DNA from: Deinococcus taeanensis
Lineage (GTDB): Bacteria; Deinococcota; Deinococci; Deinococcales; Deinococcaceae
DNA length: 64,000 nucleotides
Assembly: GCF_020229735.1 (NCBI RefSeq)
Contig: NZ_CP083455.1
Span: 275,001 to 339,000, forward strand
Direction of reading: 5' to 3'
Below, in pieces: positions 1 to 8,409 of this stretch; the stretch's first letter is position 1; every line of letters starts with the position of its first letter. The position numbers and the translations under genes were made by a program. The notes below the pieces were generated by a model that saw nothing but the letters and a program-made list of their open reading frames with translations, was not told where the DNA came from and made no database searches.

Positions 1-369
1 GACGTGGTGAGCGAGGTTCACGGCTGGCTGCGTGCCCAGGCGCAGGCCGCGCTCGCCGCAGGCGTTCCGGACGCGCTGCTGGACCCCGGCATCGGGTTCG
101 GGAAAACGCTGGAGCACAACCTCGCCCTGCTGCGCGCCCTGCCGGATCTGACAGCCGGCCCCCACCCGGTTCTGGTGGCCGCCAGCCGCAAACGCCTGAT
201 CGACTTTATCGCACGGGTCCCTGATCCGGCCGACCGGGACCCAGGGACGCTGGCCGTACACCTGCACGCGGCGCGGCACGGCGCCGCCGTCGTGCGCGCC
301 CACGCTGCCGGTGCACACGTGCAGGCCCTGCGCGTGCAGAGCGCCCTGGGGCAGGCAGGCGTGCACTAG
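1..369 (+). CDS. folP: Dihydropteroate synthase, C-terminal part (5' end outside window)
   Basis: Last 122 codons of dihydropteroate synthase, the cytoplasmic enzyme that condenses 6-hydroxymethyl-dihydropterin diphosphate with p-aminobenzoate. The frame is open from base 1, so the true start lies upstream of the window. The family signatures DPGIGFGKTLEHN (pterin-binding loop) and AASRKRLIDFI (the SRK phosphate-binding loop) are present, followed by the usual C-terminal RAHAAGAHVQALRV segment. folB and folK follow on the same strand, which gives the standard order of a folate operon. Identification is firm; only the N-terminal half is missing because of the window edge. Confidence 0.95.
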   Translation, partial: DVVSEVHGWLRAQAQAALAAGVPDALLDPGIGFGKTLEHNLALLRALPDLTAGPHPVLVAASRKRLIDFIARVPDPADRDPGTLAVHLHAARHGAAVVRAHAAGAHVQALRVQSALGQAGVH

Positions 370-394
370 ACTCGTTGGTGATGAGGGAACGAGC

Positions 395-757
395 ATGAGC
401 CGCGTTGTTCTGCAGGGCCTGGAATTTCACGCACGGCACGGCGTATACGACACCGAAGGCGTGCTGGGCGCCCGGTTCGTGGTGGACGCCGAACTGCACT
501 ACGCCTTCGCTGGCCTGACCGACCACCTGAGTGAAGCGGTGAACTACGCCGAGGTGTACGCCGCCATTCAGGAGGAGGTCACCGTGCCCCGCCACCAGCT
601 GATCGAGGTGCTCACCGACCGGATTGCCCGCCGCGTGCTGCGCGACCAGCCGCGGCTCGCAGCGGTCACGGTGCGGGTGCACAAACCCTTCGCGCCGCTG
701 CCCGGCGTCTTCCGAGACGTCTACGCGGAACTCAGGCTCAATCGCGATGACCTGTGA
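395..757 (+). CDS. folB: Dihydroneopterin aldolase
   Basis: A 120-residue dihydroneopterin aldolase, which converts 7,8-dihydroneopterin to 6-hydroxymethyl-dihydropterin and glycolaldehyde. The N-terminus MSRVVLQGLEFHARHGVYDTE is a good family match, including the GxxxxxHGV core; the conserved NYAEVY segment and the C-terminal VTVRVHKP strand are also present. I chose ATG 395 because AGGGA lies about 8 bases upstream and because earlier in-frame starts would add non-homologous residues overlapping folP. The stop overlaps the folK start by GTGA, so translation is coupled. Confidence 0.93.
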   Translation: MSRVVLQGLEFHARHGVYDTEGVLGARFVVDAELHYAFAGLTDHLSEAVNYAEVYAAIQEEVTVPRHQLIEVLTDRIARRVLRDQPRLAAVTVRVHKPFAPLPGVFRDVYAELRLNRDDL

Positions 758-1272
758 CGGTTCCGGCGCCAGGCACCGACGCCACCATCGCGCTGGGCGC
801 CAACCTGGGTGACCCACTGAGCACCCTGCGCGGCGCCGCAGCTGCCCTGTCCCGCCTCGGCACAGTCAGTGCCTGGTCCCGCCTGTACCGCACCGCCCCC
901 GTCGGCGGCCCTCCCGGGCAGCCGGACTACCTGAACGCCGCCGTGCTGCTGCGCACCACCCTGCCCGCCCGGGACCTCCTGCGGGGCCTGCACAGCCTGG
1001 AAGCCCAGGCGGGCCGGCAGCGCCGCGAACGCTGGGAGGCCCGCGTGCTGGACCTGGACCTCATTACCTACGGCACCCTGGTGCACACCACAGCGGACCT
1101 GACCGTGCCGCACCCCCGCGCCTGGGACCGCGCGTTCGTCCTGGCCCCCCTCAATGACCTGAACCCGCACCTGCCGCACCCCCGGACCGGGGAGACCGTC
1201 GCGGCCGCCCTGGCCCGCGCGGACCGCCGCGGCCTGCAGGTGCACGCGGACACCTGGTTCCCCGCGCAATAG
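754..1272 (+). CDS. folK: 2-amino-4-hydroxy-6-hydroxymethyldihydropteridine diphosphokinase
   Basis: A 172-residue HPPK, which transfers pyrophosphate from ATP to 6-hydroxymethyl-dihydropterin and so makes the substrate of FolP. The N-terminal ALGANLGDP motif, RLYRTAPVGGPPGQPDYLNAA, the region RQRRERWEARVLDLDLITYG (metal-binding DLDL) and the late motif VPHPRAWDRAFVLAPL are all typical. The GTG start overlaps the folB stop by four bases, continuing the folP-folB-folK operon. Length is normal for the family. Confidence 0.95.
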   Translation: MTVPAPGTDATIALGANLGDPLSTLRGAAAALSRLGTVSAWSRLYRTAPVGGPPGQPDYLNAAVLLRTTLPARDLLRGLHSLEAQAGRQRRERWEARVLDLDLITYGTLVHTTADLTVPHPRAWDRAFVLAPLNDLNPHLPHPRTGETVAAALARADRRGLQVHADTWFPAQ

Positions 1273-1317
1273 CCGGACACTGTTGTGACGCGCGCCGTTC
1301 CAGGCATGCCGGGGCGC

Positions 1318-1323
1318 TATGCT
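1318..1323 (+). promoter_or_regulatory. -10 element (TATGCT) for the gene at 1334
   Basis: TATGCT sits 10 bases before ATG 1334, with GGAGAG between them. It is one of a recurring series of TANNNT elements placed just upstream of start codons in this window. No convincing -35 was seen. Confidence 0.45.
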
Positions 1324-1333
1324 GGAGAGCGAC

Positions 1334-1828
1334 ATGAGCGAGCACACCAAATCCACCAGCCACGGAGGCGCTGGCCGCGCGCTGCTGTGGGTCGCGATCC
1401 TCCTGACGCTGGCCCTGCTGAGCTTCGTCACGGCCACCGCCGTGCGCCACAACCCCATCTACAGTGACCGGGACGCCAACGGCATCAGCAAGTACCGGTT
1501 CATCGAGGAGTGCAAGGAAATCGCCGAGGACAGCGAGGCCCTCACGGTCGGCGCCATGGGCCAGACGATTCCCCTGAAGACCCTGGTGGAGCAGAGCAGC
1601 CCCCTCAAGACGGGCGACGAACTGCGCGCCACCCTGGACGCTGAACCGCGCGAGATCATCAAGGCCACGCAGACCGTCGAGGGCGGCGGCTGGACCCTGA
1701 CGGCTCCGGCGGCCATCTCCATTCATAACGGCGCCCGCGTGAGCACCCTCGGGCAGCTGCCCATGGCCTGCACACACGACAAGAAGACCGGCAAGACCAC
1801 CGCCACCCTGAACCTGCCTGGCCAGTAA
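1334..1828 (+). CDS. Single-pass membrane protein of unknown function
   Basis: A 164-residue protein with one hydrophobic segment (about residues 17-37, ALLWVAILLTLALLSFVTATA) after a short polar N-terminus. The rest looks extracytoplasmic: acidic and threonine-rich with two cysteines, one near residue 60 (EECKE) and one near 148 (MACTH). I do not recognise a family. ATG 1334 is preferred over ATG 1319 because GGAGAG lies 4 bases before it and the -10 TATGCT covers the earlier ATG. The gene follows folK but has its own promoter and ends at a strong terminator, so it may be a separate unit. Confidence 0.7.
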   Translation: MSEHTKSTSHGGAGRALLWVAILLTLALLSFVTATAVRHNPIYSDRDANGISKYRFIEECKEIAEDSEALTVGAMGQTIPLKTLVEQSSPLKTGDELRATLDAEPREIIKATQTVEGGGWTLTAPAAISIHNGARVSTLGQLPMACTHDKKTGKTTATLNLPGQ

Positions 1829-1834
1829 CCTCAG

Positions 1835-1888
1835 GACCCAGAGCGCAGGCCCCGGCAATCACGTGCCGGGGCCTGCGCTCTGGGTCTT
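1835..1888. terminator. Strong intrinsic terminator hairpin
   Basis: A 23-bp perfect inverted repeat (GACCCAGAGCGCAGG... paired with ...CCTGCGCTCTGGGTC) with a 6-base loop lies directly after the stop at 1828. It stands between genes reading toward each other (1334 plus and 1924 minus), so it can serve both. Confidence 0.85.
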
Positions 1889-1923
1889 AAGGCAGGCCTG
1901 AGCGCCCAGCCGGCCGAGTTGAC

Positions 1924-2238
1924 CTACATCACCACGTCCAGGCCGCTGAGACACTCCTCCGCAATAGCCCGCGCCAGCGGATCACGGGTGCTGCGCGCAT
2001 AACTGACGCCCAACTGCAGGTGCCGCTGGCTGCCCTGCCCGCCCAGCAGTTCCAGCGTCTGGTAGAACGCCAGGTGGGTGTGCGCCAGCAGCACGTCCCG
2101 CGTCCGCTCGGGCGGCAGCACCGCCAGCAGGTCGAGCGCCTCGCCGTACAGCCGCAGCGCCCGGTCCTGGTCGCCCTCCACGGCGCTGTCCCGCCCCAGC
2201 TGCAGGGCGCGGGCCGCAGACAGGTACGCGCTTCGCAT
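1924..2238 (-). CDS. Small helical protein, TPR-like, unknown function
   Basis: A 104-residue soluble protein made of amphipathic helices: AARALQLGRDSAVEGDQDRALRLYGEALDLL is a TPR-like pair (A..LY.EALDLL), followed by VLLAHTHLAFYQTLELLGG. There is no signal peptide. The start at 2238 is chosen because TAGAAT lies 7 bases upstream, the leaderless layout seen at other genes here. A longer frame runs upstream to 2427 but its added residues are arginine and proline rich and unlike protein. Function unknown; protein-protein interaction is a guess from the fold. Confidence 0.6.
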   Translation of the reverse strand: MRSAYLSAARALQLGRDSAVEGDQDRALRLYGEALDLLAVLPPERTRDVLLAHTHLAFYQTLELLGGQGSQRHLQLGVSYARSTRDPLARAIAEECLSGLDVVM

Positions 2239-2245
2239 GCCCGGG

Positions 2246-2251
2246 ATTCTA
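2246..2251 (-). promoter_or_regulatory. -10 element (TAGAAT), leaderless type
   Basis: TAGAAT on the minus strand ends 7 bases before the ATG at 2238, so transcription would begin at or next to the start codon. Confidence 0.45.
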
Positions 2252-2354
2252 GCGCGCCGCTGCGGCCGCCGCTGCCCGTCAGGTGTCAGGGCCTGCGCTG
2301 AACAGGGCGGAAGACGCCGCACCTCATGAACGAAAGCCGGAGGAGATGCGGCCC

Positions 2355-2696
2355 TCACTCCACGGGGTGCACGGCCAGTACGCCGGCCGCGGCTGAACCG
2401 TCGATGGTCAGGACCTCCAGCCGGCACGGCAGGTCGTCCCGGCCCAGCTCGCGTGTCAGGTAGGCCAGTGCGGCCCGCTGCATCAGGGTCAGTTTGCGCG
2501 CCGTGACGGACTCGGCCGCCGACCCGAAGCGCGCCCCACGCCGCTGGCGCACCTCCGTGAACACCAGCGTGCCGTCCGCCTCCCTGGACACCAGATCAAT
2601 CTCCCCACCTGGAATGCGGTAATTGCGGGCCACGATCACCCGCCCCAGCGTCCCCAGGTGCGCCTCGGCGCGGTCCTCGGCGTCGGCGCCCTTCAT
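2355..2696 (-). CDS. yraN: YraN/UPF0102 family nuclease-fold protein
   Basis: A 113-residue UPF0102 protein with a Holliday-junction-resolvase-like (restriction-endonuclease) fold. Visible signatures are the N-terminal helix [29 protein letters not shown] with the GEIDLV core, and LVFTEVRQR where most members have VFVEVKxR; the E and D of these motifs are the expected metal ligands. It begins 16 bases after the HAD gene stop and is the third gene of a dsRBD-HAD-yraN unit. Biochemical role of the family is not settled. Confidence 0.85.
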   Translation of the reverse strand: MKGADAEDRAEAHLGTLGRVIVARNYRIPGGEIDLVSREADGTLVFTEVRQRRGARFGSAAESVTARKLTLMQRAALAYLTRELGRDDLPCRLEVLTIDGSAAAGVLAVHPVE

Positions 2697-2712
2697 GCCC
2701 CCGCCCGTCCGC

Positions 2713-3378
2713 TCAGGCGAGCCACGCGGCCCAGCCCGTAAAGTCCGGCACCGCCAGCGTCGCCCCGGCCGCCCGCAGGGCCGACTCAGGCGCCGTGGTC
2801 GTCAGGGCCACCACCCGGCACCCCGCGCCCGCCGCGCTGCGCACCCCGTTGACGGCGTCCTCATGCGCCAGGCATTCCGCAGCGTTCAGGCCAAGCCGCT
2901 GGGCCCCCAGCAGGAACGGCTCCGGGTGCGGTTTACCCCTCGTGACGTCCTCCCCCAGCACCCGCGTGCGGAAGCGCGCTCCGAATCCCAGCTGCTCCAT
3001 GCCGAACGCCACGTTCACCGCGTCGGCACTCGTGACCAGCGCGAACGGAATGCCCCGCTCATCCAGGGCGTCCAGGTAAGCGCTCAGGCCCCGCACCTCC
3101 CGCAGCGCCCCCGCCGCCAGGGTGCGGTAGCGGCCTTCCTTCGCCTCGTGGAACCGGGCGGCCAGCGCGTCATCCGGGTAGACCCCGGTGAGCCGCTCAA
3201 GAATCTCCGGATTGCGCCCCCCATCCACCTTGGTGTCCAGATCCTCCTCGGTCAGGGCCAGACCCAGTTCCTCCAGCGCAACCTCCTGCCACGCCCGCCG
3301 GTGGTGCAGGTTGTTCGCGGTAAGCACGCCGTCCATGTCGAACAGCACCCCCGCCGGCCGCCACGGCCACACGCTCAC
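2713..3378 (-). CDS. HAD-superfamily phosphatase/phosphomutase, beta-PGM-like
   Basis: A 221-residue haloacid-dehalogenase-superfamily hydrolase. Motif I is LFDMDGVLT near residue 13 with nucleophile and acid Asp, the serine or threonine of motif II is in LVTSADA, the lysine of motif III in [17 protein letters not shown], and the acidic motif IV in [11 protein letters not shown]. The helical cap follows motif I. The layout matches beta-phosphoglucomutase-like phosphatases, which act on small phosphorylated metabolites; the substrate cannot be told. Its ATG overlaps the stop of the upstream dsRBD gene by four bases (ATGA), so the two are translationally coupled. Confidence 0.88.
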   Translation of the reverse strand: MSVWPWRPAGVLFDMDGVLTANNLHHRRAWQEVALEELGLALTEEDLDTKVDGGRNPEILERLTGVYPDDALAARFHEAKEGRYRTLAAGALREVRGLSAYLDALDERGIPFALVTSADAVNVAFGMEQLGFGARFRTRVLGEDVTRGKPHPEPFLLGAQRLGLNAAECLAHEDAVNGVRSAAGAGCRVVALTTTAPESALRAAGATLAVPDFTGWAAWLA

Positions 3379-3803
3379 CCGGCCTCCGGGCCGTGTCCAA
3401 GTTCACCCAGCAGCTCCCGGTACAGCCGCGCGGCGTCCCGGCGCACGTCATCCAGCGAGGCGTCCTCATCCGCGAATTCCACCGCGGTCTCCAGCGCCGC
3501 TTCCAGCACCGCGGCGTAGATCGGCCACCGGCCCCCCGGCCCGTCCTCCGCCGGGCGGTGCTCGGCCTCATCCTCGGGCTCCATGGGCTCCCCGTCCAGG
3601 ACCCGCAGGGCCGACTCGGCCGCAACCCGCTCGGCGTCCTTCTTGCTGCGGCCCGCACCGCCCTCACCCAGCAGCTCCCCGCCGATCCGGATGGTCACGT
3701 GGAACACCCGCTCGTGCGGGGGTCCGTCGGTCGTCACGTCAAACACCGGCGCGCCCAGCCCCAAACTCATGGCGCGCGCAATCAGGTCACCCTTCGCGTT
3801 CAT
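3375..3803 (-). CDS. Stand-alone double-stranded RNA-binding-domain protein
   Basis: A 142-residue protein whose first 70 residues look like a ds[17 protein letters not shown] opens helix 1, [30 protein letters not shown] gives the three strands, and [18 protein letters not shown] is the second helix with the KKDAE RNA-contact motif seen at the end of RNase III. No nuclease domain precedes it. The C-terminal half (residues 75-142) is acidic and then helical ([16 protein letters not shown]) and unrecognised. It heads an operon with the HAD and YraN genes. Start ATG 3803 has TAGGCT 6 bases upstream. dsRBD call is fairly sure; role unknown. Confidence 0.75.
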   Translation of the reverse strand: MNAKGDLIARAMSLGLGAPVFDVTTDGPPHERVFHVTIRIGGELLGEGGAGRSKKDAERVAAESALRVLDGEPMEPEDEAEHRPAEDGPGGRWPIYAAVLEAALETAVEFADEDASLDDVRRDAARLYRELLGELGHGPEAG

Positions 3804-3809
3804 GAAGTC

Positions 3810-3843
3810 AGCCTACCCGTGCAGGCCCGGCAGGCGCTACGCT
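3810..3843. promoter_or_regulatory. Divergent promoter pair between the dsRBD operon and the 3850 gene
   Basis: Only 46 bases separate the two start codons. TAGGCT (minus strand, 3810-3815) lies 6 bases before ATG 3803 and TACGCT (plus strand, 3838-3843) lies 6 bases before ATG 3850. Both mRNAs would be leaderless and the two promoters must overlap upstream, so they probably interfere with or regulate each other. Confidence 0.5.
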
Positions 3844-3849
3844 CGGCGC

Positions 3850-4335
3850 ATGCGGCGAACCTTATGGCTCCTGGTCCTGACCCTCAGCGCCGCCCTGGCC
3901 CAGCCCGCCCCGCTGCCCCGCCCCCCAGCAGCCGGCCCACTCATCCGCCCCGGGCAGGTGTGGACGCTGAGGGGCACCACCGCCGACGGCGAGCAGTTCC
4001 AGAGCACCCTGCGCCTCTCGGCCGGTGTGCCCACCACGCCCGGCACGTACCGCGCCGACCGGGGCGTGCTGCTGCTTGACGAGCAGGCCGCCACCCTGAT
4101 TGCCCTGGACCTCAAAGACGCCCGGAACGGTGGCGTAGGGCTCGCCTGCGCCGTGACCCTCACGCCCACCGCACCCGCCCTGAGGGGCGTGCTGGCCGCC
4201 GGGCCCCTGGCCGACCTGCCGGGCCGGCTGGAAGCGGCCCTGGCCGTATTGAGCGTCACCCACACCCCGGACGAGCAGGCGCAGGCCATCCGCGAACTGA
4301 AGCTCGGCACCTGCACCCTCCACCTGAACCCCTGA
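3850..4335 (+). CDS. Exported protein of unknown function
   Basis: A 161-residue protein with a clear Sec signal peptide (MRRTLWLLVLTLSAALAQP, cleavage near A17/Q18). The mature part starts proline-rich and then has alternating strands (VWTLRGTTADGEQFQSTLRL, GVLLLDEQAATLIALDL) and a pair of cysteines (LACAVTL and GTCTLHL) that could form a disulfide. No family was recognised. ATG 3850 is chosen because TACGCT precedes it by 6 bases and because it places the signal peptide at the N-terminus; an upstream in-frame start would bury it. Confidence 0.72.
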   Translation: MRRTLWLLVLTLSAALAQPAPLPRPPAAGPLIRPGQVWTLRGTTADGEQFQSTLRLSAGVPTTPGTYRADRGVLLLDEQAATLIALDLKDARNGGVGLACAVTLTPTAPALRGVLAAGPLADLPGRLEAALAVLSVTHTPDEQAQAIRELKLGTCTLHLNP

Positions 4336-5114
4336 CCCGCCTGGCGCGCAGACCGGAGAACAGGAGTGTGCCGTCCCCCGGTCCGCGGCGGCCGACACAT
4401 ACAGTTCCAGGTGCTCCTCTCACCAGCCGGTCTGCGAAATGGCTGCCCTGGGCGGCTCATGGCCTATGGCAATGACGCGCAGGGCAGTGACGCGTGGTGC
4501 ACCCAGCAGGCGGGCGGTGAAGGCAGGTTGCCCTGCTGCCCCGCACCCACAACATGACCATCCTGCCTCTGCGTACGCCCGCGAACTCCTCCCCGGAGTG
4601 CTCAGAAAATGTTGGAGAGCAGTAGCGATTGATCGTCACTCGAGCCGTCTGTCGGCCGCACGAGGCTGAACGTTGGCCTGCAGGACCTGCGCCTTTTCTG
4701 CGGCCGGGCCGTTCGGTTTCTCACCCCGGTTCACTGCGCGGTGTTCCCCCTGTGGCCTCGCGGACAGGACATCCGAACGGCCCTGACGCCGGAATCAGCC
4801 CACAGTCCCTGGACGCCCACTTCCGCACGTCGTTCCTGGCTGCTTTCATGCCCTCGGGGCCTGGTATGGGGCCCAGCCCCATGCCACTTCTGGGGCCGCG
4901 GATGAAGTGCAGGCTGGCGAGGCAGAGTGCGCTGGCCGTGAGGCGCACAATCGCGCCGTTGGTGTCAGCAGAGCCGGGTTCGGGAACGTCATCCCGGCGG
5001 GTCTCACCGACGCTCTGCCCTCTCACTGGGTTCATCGCTCTTTCCTGCCGGGCAGGCTCCGGCTTCACGCGGCCCCGGCACACAGGAACAGAACCTCAGA
5101 TTGGCTGCCCCGCG
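4336..5114. other. Long non-coding interval with several inverted repeats
   Basis: About 780 bases with no recognisable gene. Structures seen: CGCAGACCGG at 4347-4356 with its complement CCGGTCTGCG at 4427-4436; GGGCCGTTCGG at 4706-4716 with CCGAACGGCCC at 4773-4783; and a hairpin GGTATGGGG/CCCCATGCC at about 4862-4884. A minus-strand frame (roughly 4721-5035) is open but has no family resemblance. The interval lies between two genes pointing toward each other, so promoters are not required here; a decayed gene or structured RNA is possible. Confidence 0.4.
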
Positions 5115-7130
5115 TCAGCGGCGGCCTTTGCGGCGCACCTTCTGCCCGGGCACTGTGGCCTGCTGGAATTCCTTCCCCTGCAGCTTCGCCTCGATGGCGC
5201 GGATCTGGTCGCGCAGGCTCGCGGCCCGCTCGAAGTCCAGGTCCTCGCTGGCCTGCCACATGTCGAGTTCCAGGTCCGTGAGCTGGGTGGTGAGGGCGTC
5301 ACGGTCGTCGCCGACCGTCGCGTCGCTGATCTCGGTGGGCTGCTCCTCACCGCGGATCACGTCGCGCACGCCCTTGATGATGGTGGTGGGCGTGATCCCG
5401 TGCTCCTCGTTGTACGCCATCTGCTTCTCACGGCGGCGCTGCGTCTCGTCCATCGCGTAGCGCATGGCGGGCGTGATGGTGTCCCCGTACAGGATGACCT
5501 CGCCGTGCACGTTGCGCGCCGCGCGCCCGATCGTCTGGATCAGGGCGCGTTCGCTGCGCAGGAAGCCGGGCTTGTCCGCGTCGAGGATGGCCACCAGGGA
5601 CACCTCGGGCAGGTCCAGGCCCTCACGCAGCAGGTTGATGCCGACCAGCACGTCGTAGTGCCCCAGGCGCAGGTCGCGGATGATCACCTGGCGTTCCACC
5701 GAGTCGATGTCACTGTGCATGTACCGGGCCTTCACGCCTTTCTCGAGCAGGTACTCGGTGAGGTCCTCGGACATCCGCTTGGTGAGGGTGGTGACCAGGG
5801 TGCGTTCGCCCCTGGCGCTGCGGTCCCGCACGCGGCCCAGCAGGTCCTCGATCTGGCCGTTGATGGGCCGCACGGTGACGGGCGGGTCCACCAGGCCCGT
5901 GGGGCGGATGATCTGGTCGGCGATGCTGTCGCTGTGCTCCCGCTCGAACGCGCCGGGGGTGGCCGACACGAACACCGTCTGTCCGGTCTTCGCGAGGAAC
6001 TCGTCGAAGTTCAGAGGGCGGTTGTCCATGGCAGAGGGCAGCCGGAAGCCGTAATCCACGAGGGTCTGTTTGCGGGCGCGGTCCCCGTTGGCCATGCCGC
6101 CGATCTGCGGAACGGTGACGTGCGATTCGTCAATGAAGGTCAGGAAGTCATCGGGGAAGTAGTCCAGCATGGTGTACGGCGTGGCGCCGGTCGCGCGGCC
6201 ATCAATGTGACGGGAGTAGTTCTCGATCCCGGAGCAGTACCCGAGGACCTTCAGCATTTCCAGGTCGTAGAGGGTGCGTTCTTTCAGCCGCTGGGCTTCA
6301 AGAAGTTTGCCCACCGAACTGAAGTACTCGAGCCGTTCATCGAGTTCCTGCTGAATGGTCACGATGGCGCGCTCGATGTTCCCGGCACTGCTCACGTAAT
6401 GCTTGGCGGGGTACACGACCGTGGCGTCCAGATCCGCAAGGCGGTCCCCGGTGAGGGGGTGCACCACACTGATGCGTTCCACGTCGTCCCCCCACAGTTC
6501 GATCCGCAGAGGCTGCTCGTCGTACGCGGGCCAGACGGTCACGATCTCGCCCTTCACGCTGAAACGCCCGGGCATGAGTTCAATGTCGTTGCGTTCGTAC
6601 TGCATGTTCACCAGCCGCGCCAGCAGTTCGTCGCGGGGCATGCTGCCGCCCTTTTTCAGGATGGCATTGAGCGCGGTGTACTCTTTCGGGTCGCCCAGGC
6701 CGTAGATGCACGACACGCTGGCCACGACGATGGTGTCGCGCCGCGTGAGCAGACTGCGGGTGGTGGAGTGCCGCAGTCGCTCGATCTCCTGGTTCACGCT
6801 GGCGTCTTTCTCGATGAACAGGTCCTTGCCCGGCACGTACGCCTCGGGCTGGTAGTAGTCGTAGTACGAGATGAAGAACTCCACCGCGGCGTCCGGGAAG
6901 AACTCCCGGAATTCACTGGCGAGCTGCGCCGTGAGGATCTTGTTGGGCGCCATGATCAGCGCGGGCCGCTGCGTCTCCTCAATGACCTTCGCCATGGCGT
7001 AGGTCTTGCCGGTGCCGGTCGCGCCGAGCAGCGTCTGGAAGCGCAGACCCGAGTCGAGGCCGTCCACCAGGGAACGGATCGCGGTGGGCTGGTCACCTGA
7101 GGGTTGAAACGCGGACTTGACGTTGAGCAT
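5115..7130 (-). CDS. uvrB: Excinuclease ABC subunit B
   Basis: A 671-residue UvrB, the damage-verifying helicase-like subunit of nucleotide excision repair that is loaded by UvrA and recruits UvrC. Walker A is GATGTGKT at residues 36-43; the beta-hairpin [16 protein letters not shown], the DESH Walker B in [11 protein letters not shown], helicase motifs SATPG and [14 protein letters not shown] and [30 protein letters not shown] are present, and a C-terminal UVR motif ([24 protein letters not shown]) ends the protein. GGAGG precedes the ATG by 5 bases. The promoter carries an RDRM palindrome at 7191-7207, so induction by radiation or desiccation through the DdrO repressor is expected. Confidence 0.98.
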   Translation of the reverse strand: MLNVKSAFQPSGDQPTAIRSLVDGLDSGLRFQTLLGATGTGKTYAMAKVIEETQRPALIMAPNKILTAQLASEFREFFPDAAVEFFISYYDYYQPEAYVPGKDLFIEKDASVNQEIERLRHSTTRSLLTRRDTIVVASVSCIYGLGDPKEYTALNAILKKGGSMPRDELLARLVNMQYERNDIELMPGRFSVKGEIVTVWPAYDEQPLRIELWGDDVERISVVHPLTGDRLADLDATVVYPAKHYVSSAGNIERAIVTIQQELDERLEYFSSVGKLLEAQRLKERTLYDLEMLKVLGYCSGIENYSRHIDGRATGATPYTMLDYFPDDFLTFIDESHVTVPQIGGMANGDRARKQTLVDYGFRLPSAMDNRPLNFDEFLAKTGQTVFVSATPGAFEREHSDSIADQIIRPTGLVDPPVTVRPINGQIEDLLGRVRDRSARGERTLVTTLTKRMSEDLTEYLLEKGVKARYMHSDIDSVERQVIIRDLRLGHYDVLVGINLLREGLDLPEVSLVAILDADKPGFLRSERALIQTIGRAARNVHGEVILYGDTITPAMRYAMDETQRRREKQMAYNEEHGITPTTIIKGVRDVIRGEEQPTEISDATVGDDRDALTTQLTDLELDMWQASEDLDFERAASLRDQIRAIEAKLQGKEFQQATVPGQKVRRKGRR

Positions 7131-7190
7131 GAAACCTCCGGCGAAGCAGGGAAGAGAGGACGGCGCGCGGGCCGAACGAATCTCCCTATA

Positions 7191-7207
7191 TTACGCCCTG
7201 GACGTAA
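7191..7207 (-). promoter_or_regulatory. RDRM-like operator overlapping the uvrB promoter
   Basis: Minus-strand TTACGTCCAGGGCGTAA is a 17-bp sequence with perfect TTACG/CGTAA arms. It fits the radiation/desiccation response motif bound by the DdrO repressor in Deinococcus. It lies 61 bases before the uvrB ATG and its right arm runs into TAATAT, a good -10, so bound repressor would block RNA polymerase. uvrB is a known member of this regulon in the genus. Confidence 0.8.
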
Positions 7208-7476
7208 GTGAACTGTAGGCCGGATGGCTGAAGGGAACCTTGACCGAAAGTACCTGCCCTGACCCGCGCGCGTGACCTCAGCTGGCTCACCGCTGGCCTT
7301 CAATTTCGCGCGCATCCTCGTCCACCTGAGTGACCGTAGCGGCGGCCGAACCATGCTGCCGCTCGTCCGGGTCGGCCTGCACCCGGAAGACGTGCTCCTC
7401 GCGTTCGACCCCAGCCTTGAATGGGTGTTCCTGGTGTGTGCCGGCCGGCATCACCGACGCGAGCCTGACCTGCCGC
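7208..7476. other. Interval between lysR end and uvrB promoter
   Basis: No clear gene. A plus-strand frame (about 7272-7500) reads protein-like for some 40 codons (PLVRVGLHPEDVLLAFDPSL) but runs on antisense into lysR; without a start signal or family match I leave it uncalled. Confidence 0.3.
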
Positions 7477-8409
7477 TCAGGGCGGTGGGTGCACCTCGGC
7501 CAGCGCGCCTTCCTGACCGGTGCCGCGCAGGACCTCGTCGGCAACCCCCAGAAACGCCCGGACGACGGGGCTGCGGCCGTCCCCGCGCCGCCATACGGCC
7601 ACGATCTCCACCGTGGGGGCGTCCTCGACCGGACGGTACACCACGCCCGGCAGGGACAGCCGGCTGAAGAATTCAATGGGAAGGAACACCCCGACGCCCG
7701 CGGCCACCAGGGACAGCAGCGTGGGCACCTCAATGGCCTCCTGCACCACGTGCGGCGTGAAGTGCGCGCCGGCGCACCAGCGCATCACCTGATCGAAGTA
7801 CGTCGCGCGGATCTGCCTGGGGAAGAACACAAACGGCTCGTGGCGCAGGTCACTGATCTTCAGGCGGCGTTTGCGGGCCAGCGGGTGCGCGGCAGGAAGC
7901 GCCGCCACGAGCGGCTGACGCCACAGGGCGCGTGATTCCAGCGTCGGGTCACGCACCGGGAGCAGCATCAGGCCAATGTCCGCCTGGTGCCCGCGCAGGG
8001 CGGGCTCCTGTTCCTGCGCGGTCAGTTCGCGCAGATCCACGCTGACGTTCGGGTACAGCTCGCGGAACCGCCGCACGATCTCCGGCAGGCCCCCGAACGC
8101 GAGGCCACTGACAAACCCGATGGTGAGGCGGCCCACCTCGCCTCGCGCGGCCCGCCGGGCACGTTCCACGGTCTGCGAGGCCAGCGCGAGGGTCTCGCGG
8201 GCACCCGCCAGAAACTCCTGCCCCGCAGGCGTGAGCTGCACGCGGCGGGTGGTGCGCAGCACGAGCGGCACCCCGACTTCCTCTTCCAGGTTCCGGATGG
8301 AGTTGGAGAGGGCCTGCTGCACCACGAACACGCGTTCAGCCGCCCGGCCGAAGTGTTCCTCCTCGGCCAGCGCAACGAAGTGACGCAGGTGACGCAGTTC
8401 AATGGTCAT
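7477..8409 (-). CDS. LysR-family transcriptional regulator
   Basis: A 310-residue LysR-type regulator. The winged helix-turn-helix is at the N-terminus ([49 protein letters not shown]), followed by the linker helix and a periplasmic-binding-protein-like effector domain from about residue 90 ([19 protein letters not shown]...). [14 protein letters not shown] marks the second lobe. It stands alone, with a 594-base gap to the divergent aceE gene, so a role in aceE control is possible but not shown. The effector is unknown. Sequence QQALSNSI in place of the usual QPALSxxI is a mild variant. Confidence 0.93.
   Translation of the reverse strand: MTIELRHLRHFVALAEEEHFGRAAERVFVVQQALSNSIRNLEEEVGVPLVLRTTRRVQLTPAGQEFLAGARETLALASQTVERARRAARGEVGRLTIGFVSGLAFGGLPEIVRRFRELYPNVSVDLRELTAQEQEPALRGHQADIGLMLLPVRDPTLESRALWRQPLVAALPAAHPLARKRRLKISDLRHEPFVFFPRQIRATYFDQVMRWCAGAHFTPHVVQEAIEVPTLLSLVAAGVGVFLPIEFFSRLSLPGVVYRPVEDAPTVEIVAVWRRGDGRSPVVRAFLGVADEVLRGTGQEGALAEVHPPP

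Noticed and set aside
4721..5083. Possible small gene on the minus strand beyond the end of uvrB
   Set aside because: No ribosome site or promoter, no family resemblance, and no second line of support.
4629..7100. 823-codon open frame on the plus strand opposite uvrB
   Set aside because: It is antisense to a certain gene, has skewed residue composition and no family match; such frames are common opposite GC-rich genes.
7272..7667. Plus-strand frame with a protein-like stretch between uvrB and lysR
   Set aside because: It continues antisense into lysR and lacks start signals; kept only as a remark.
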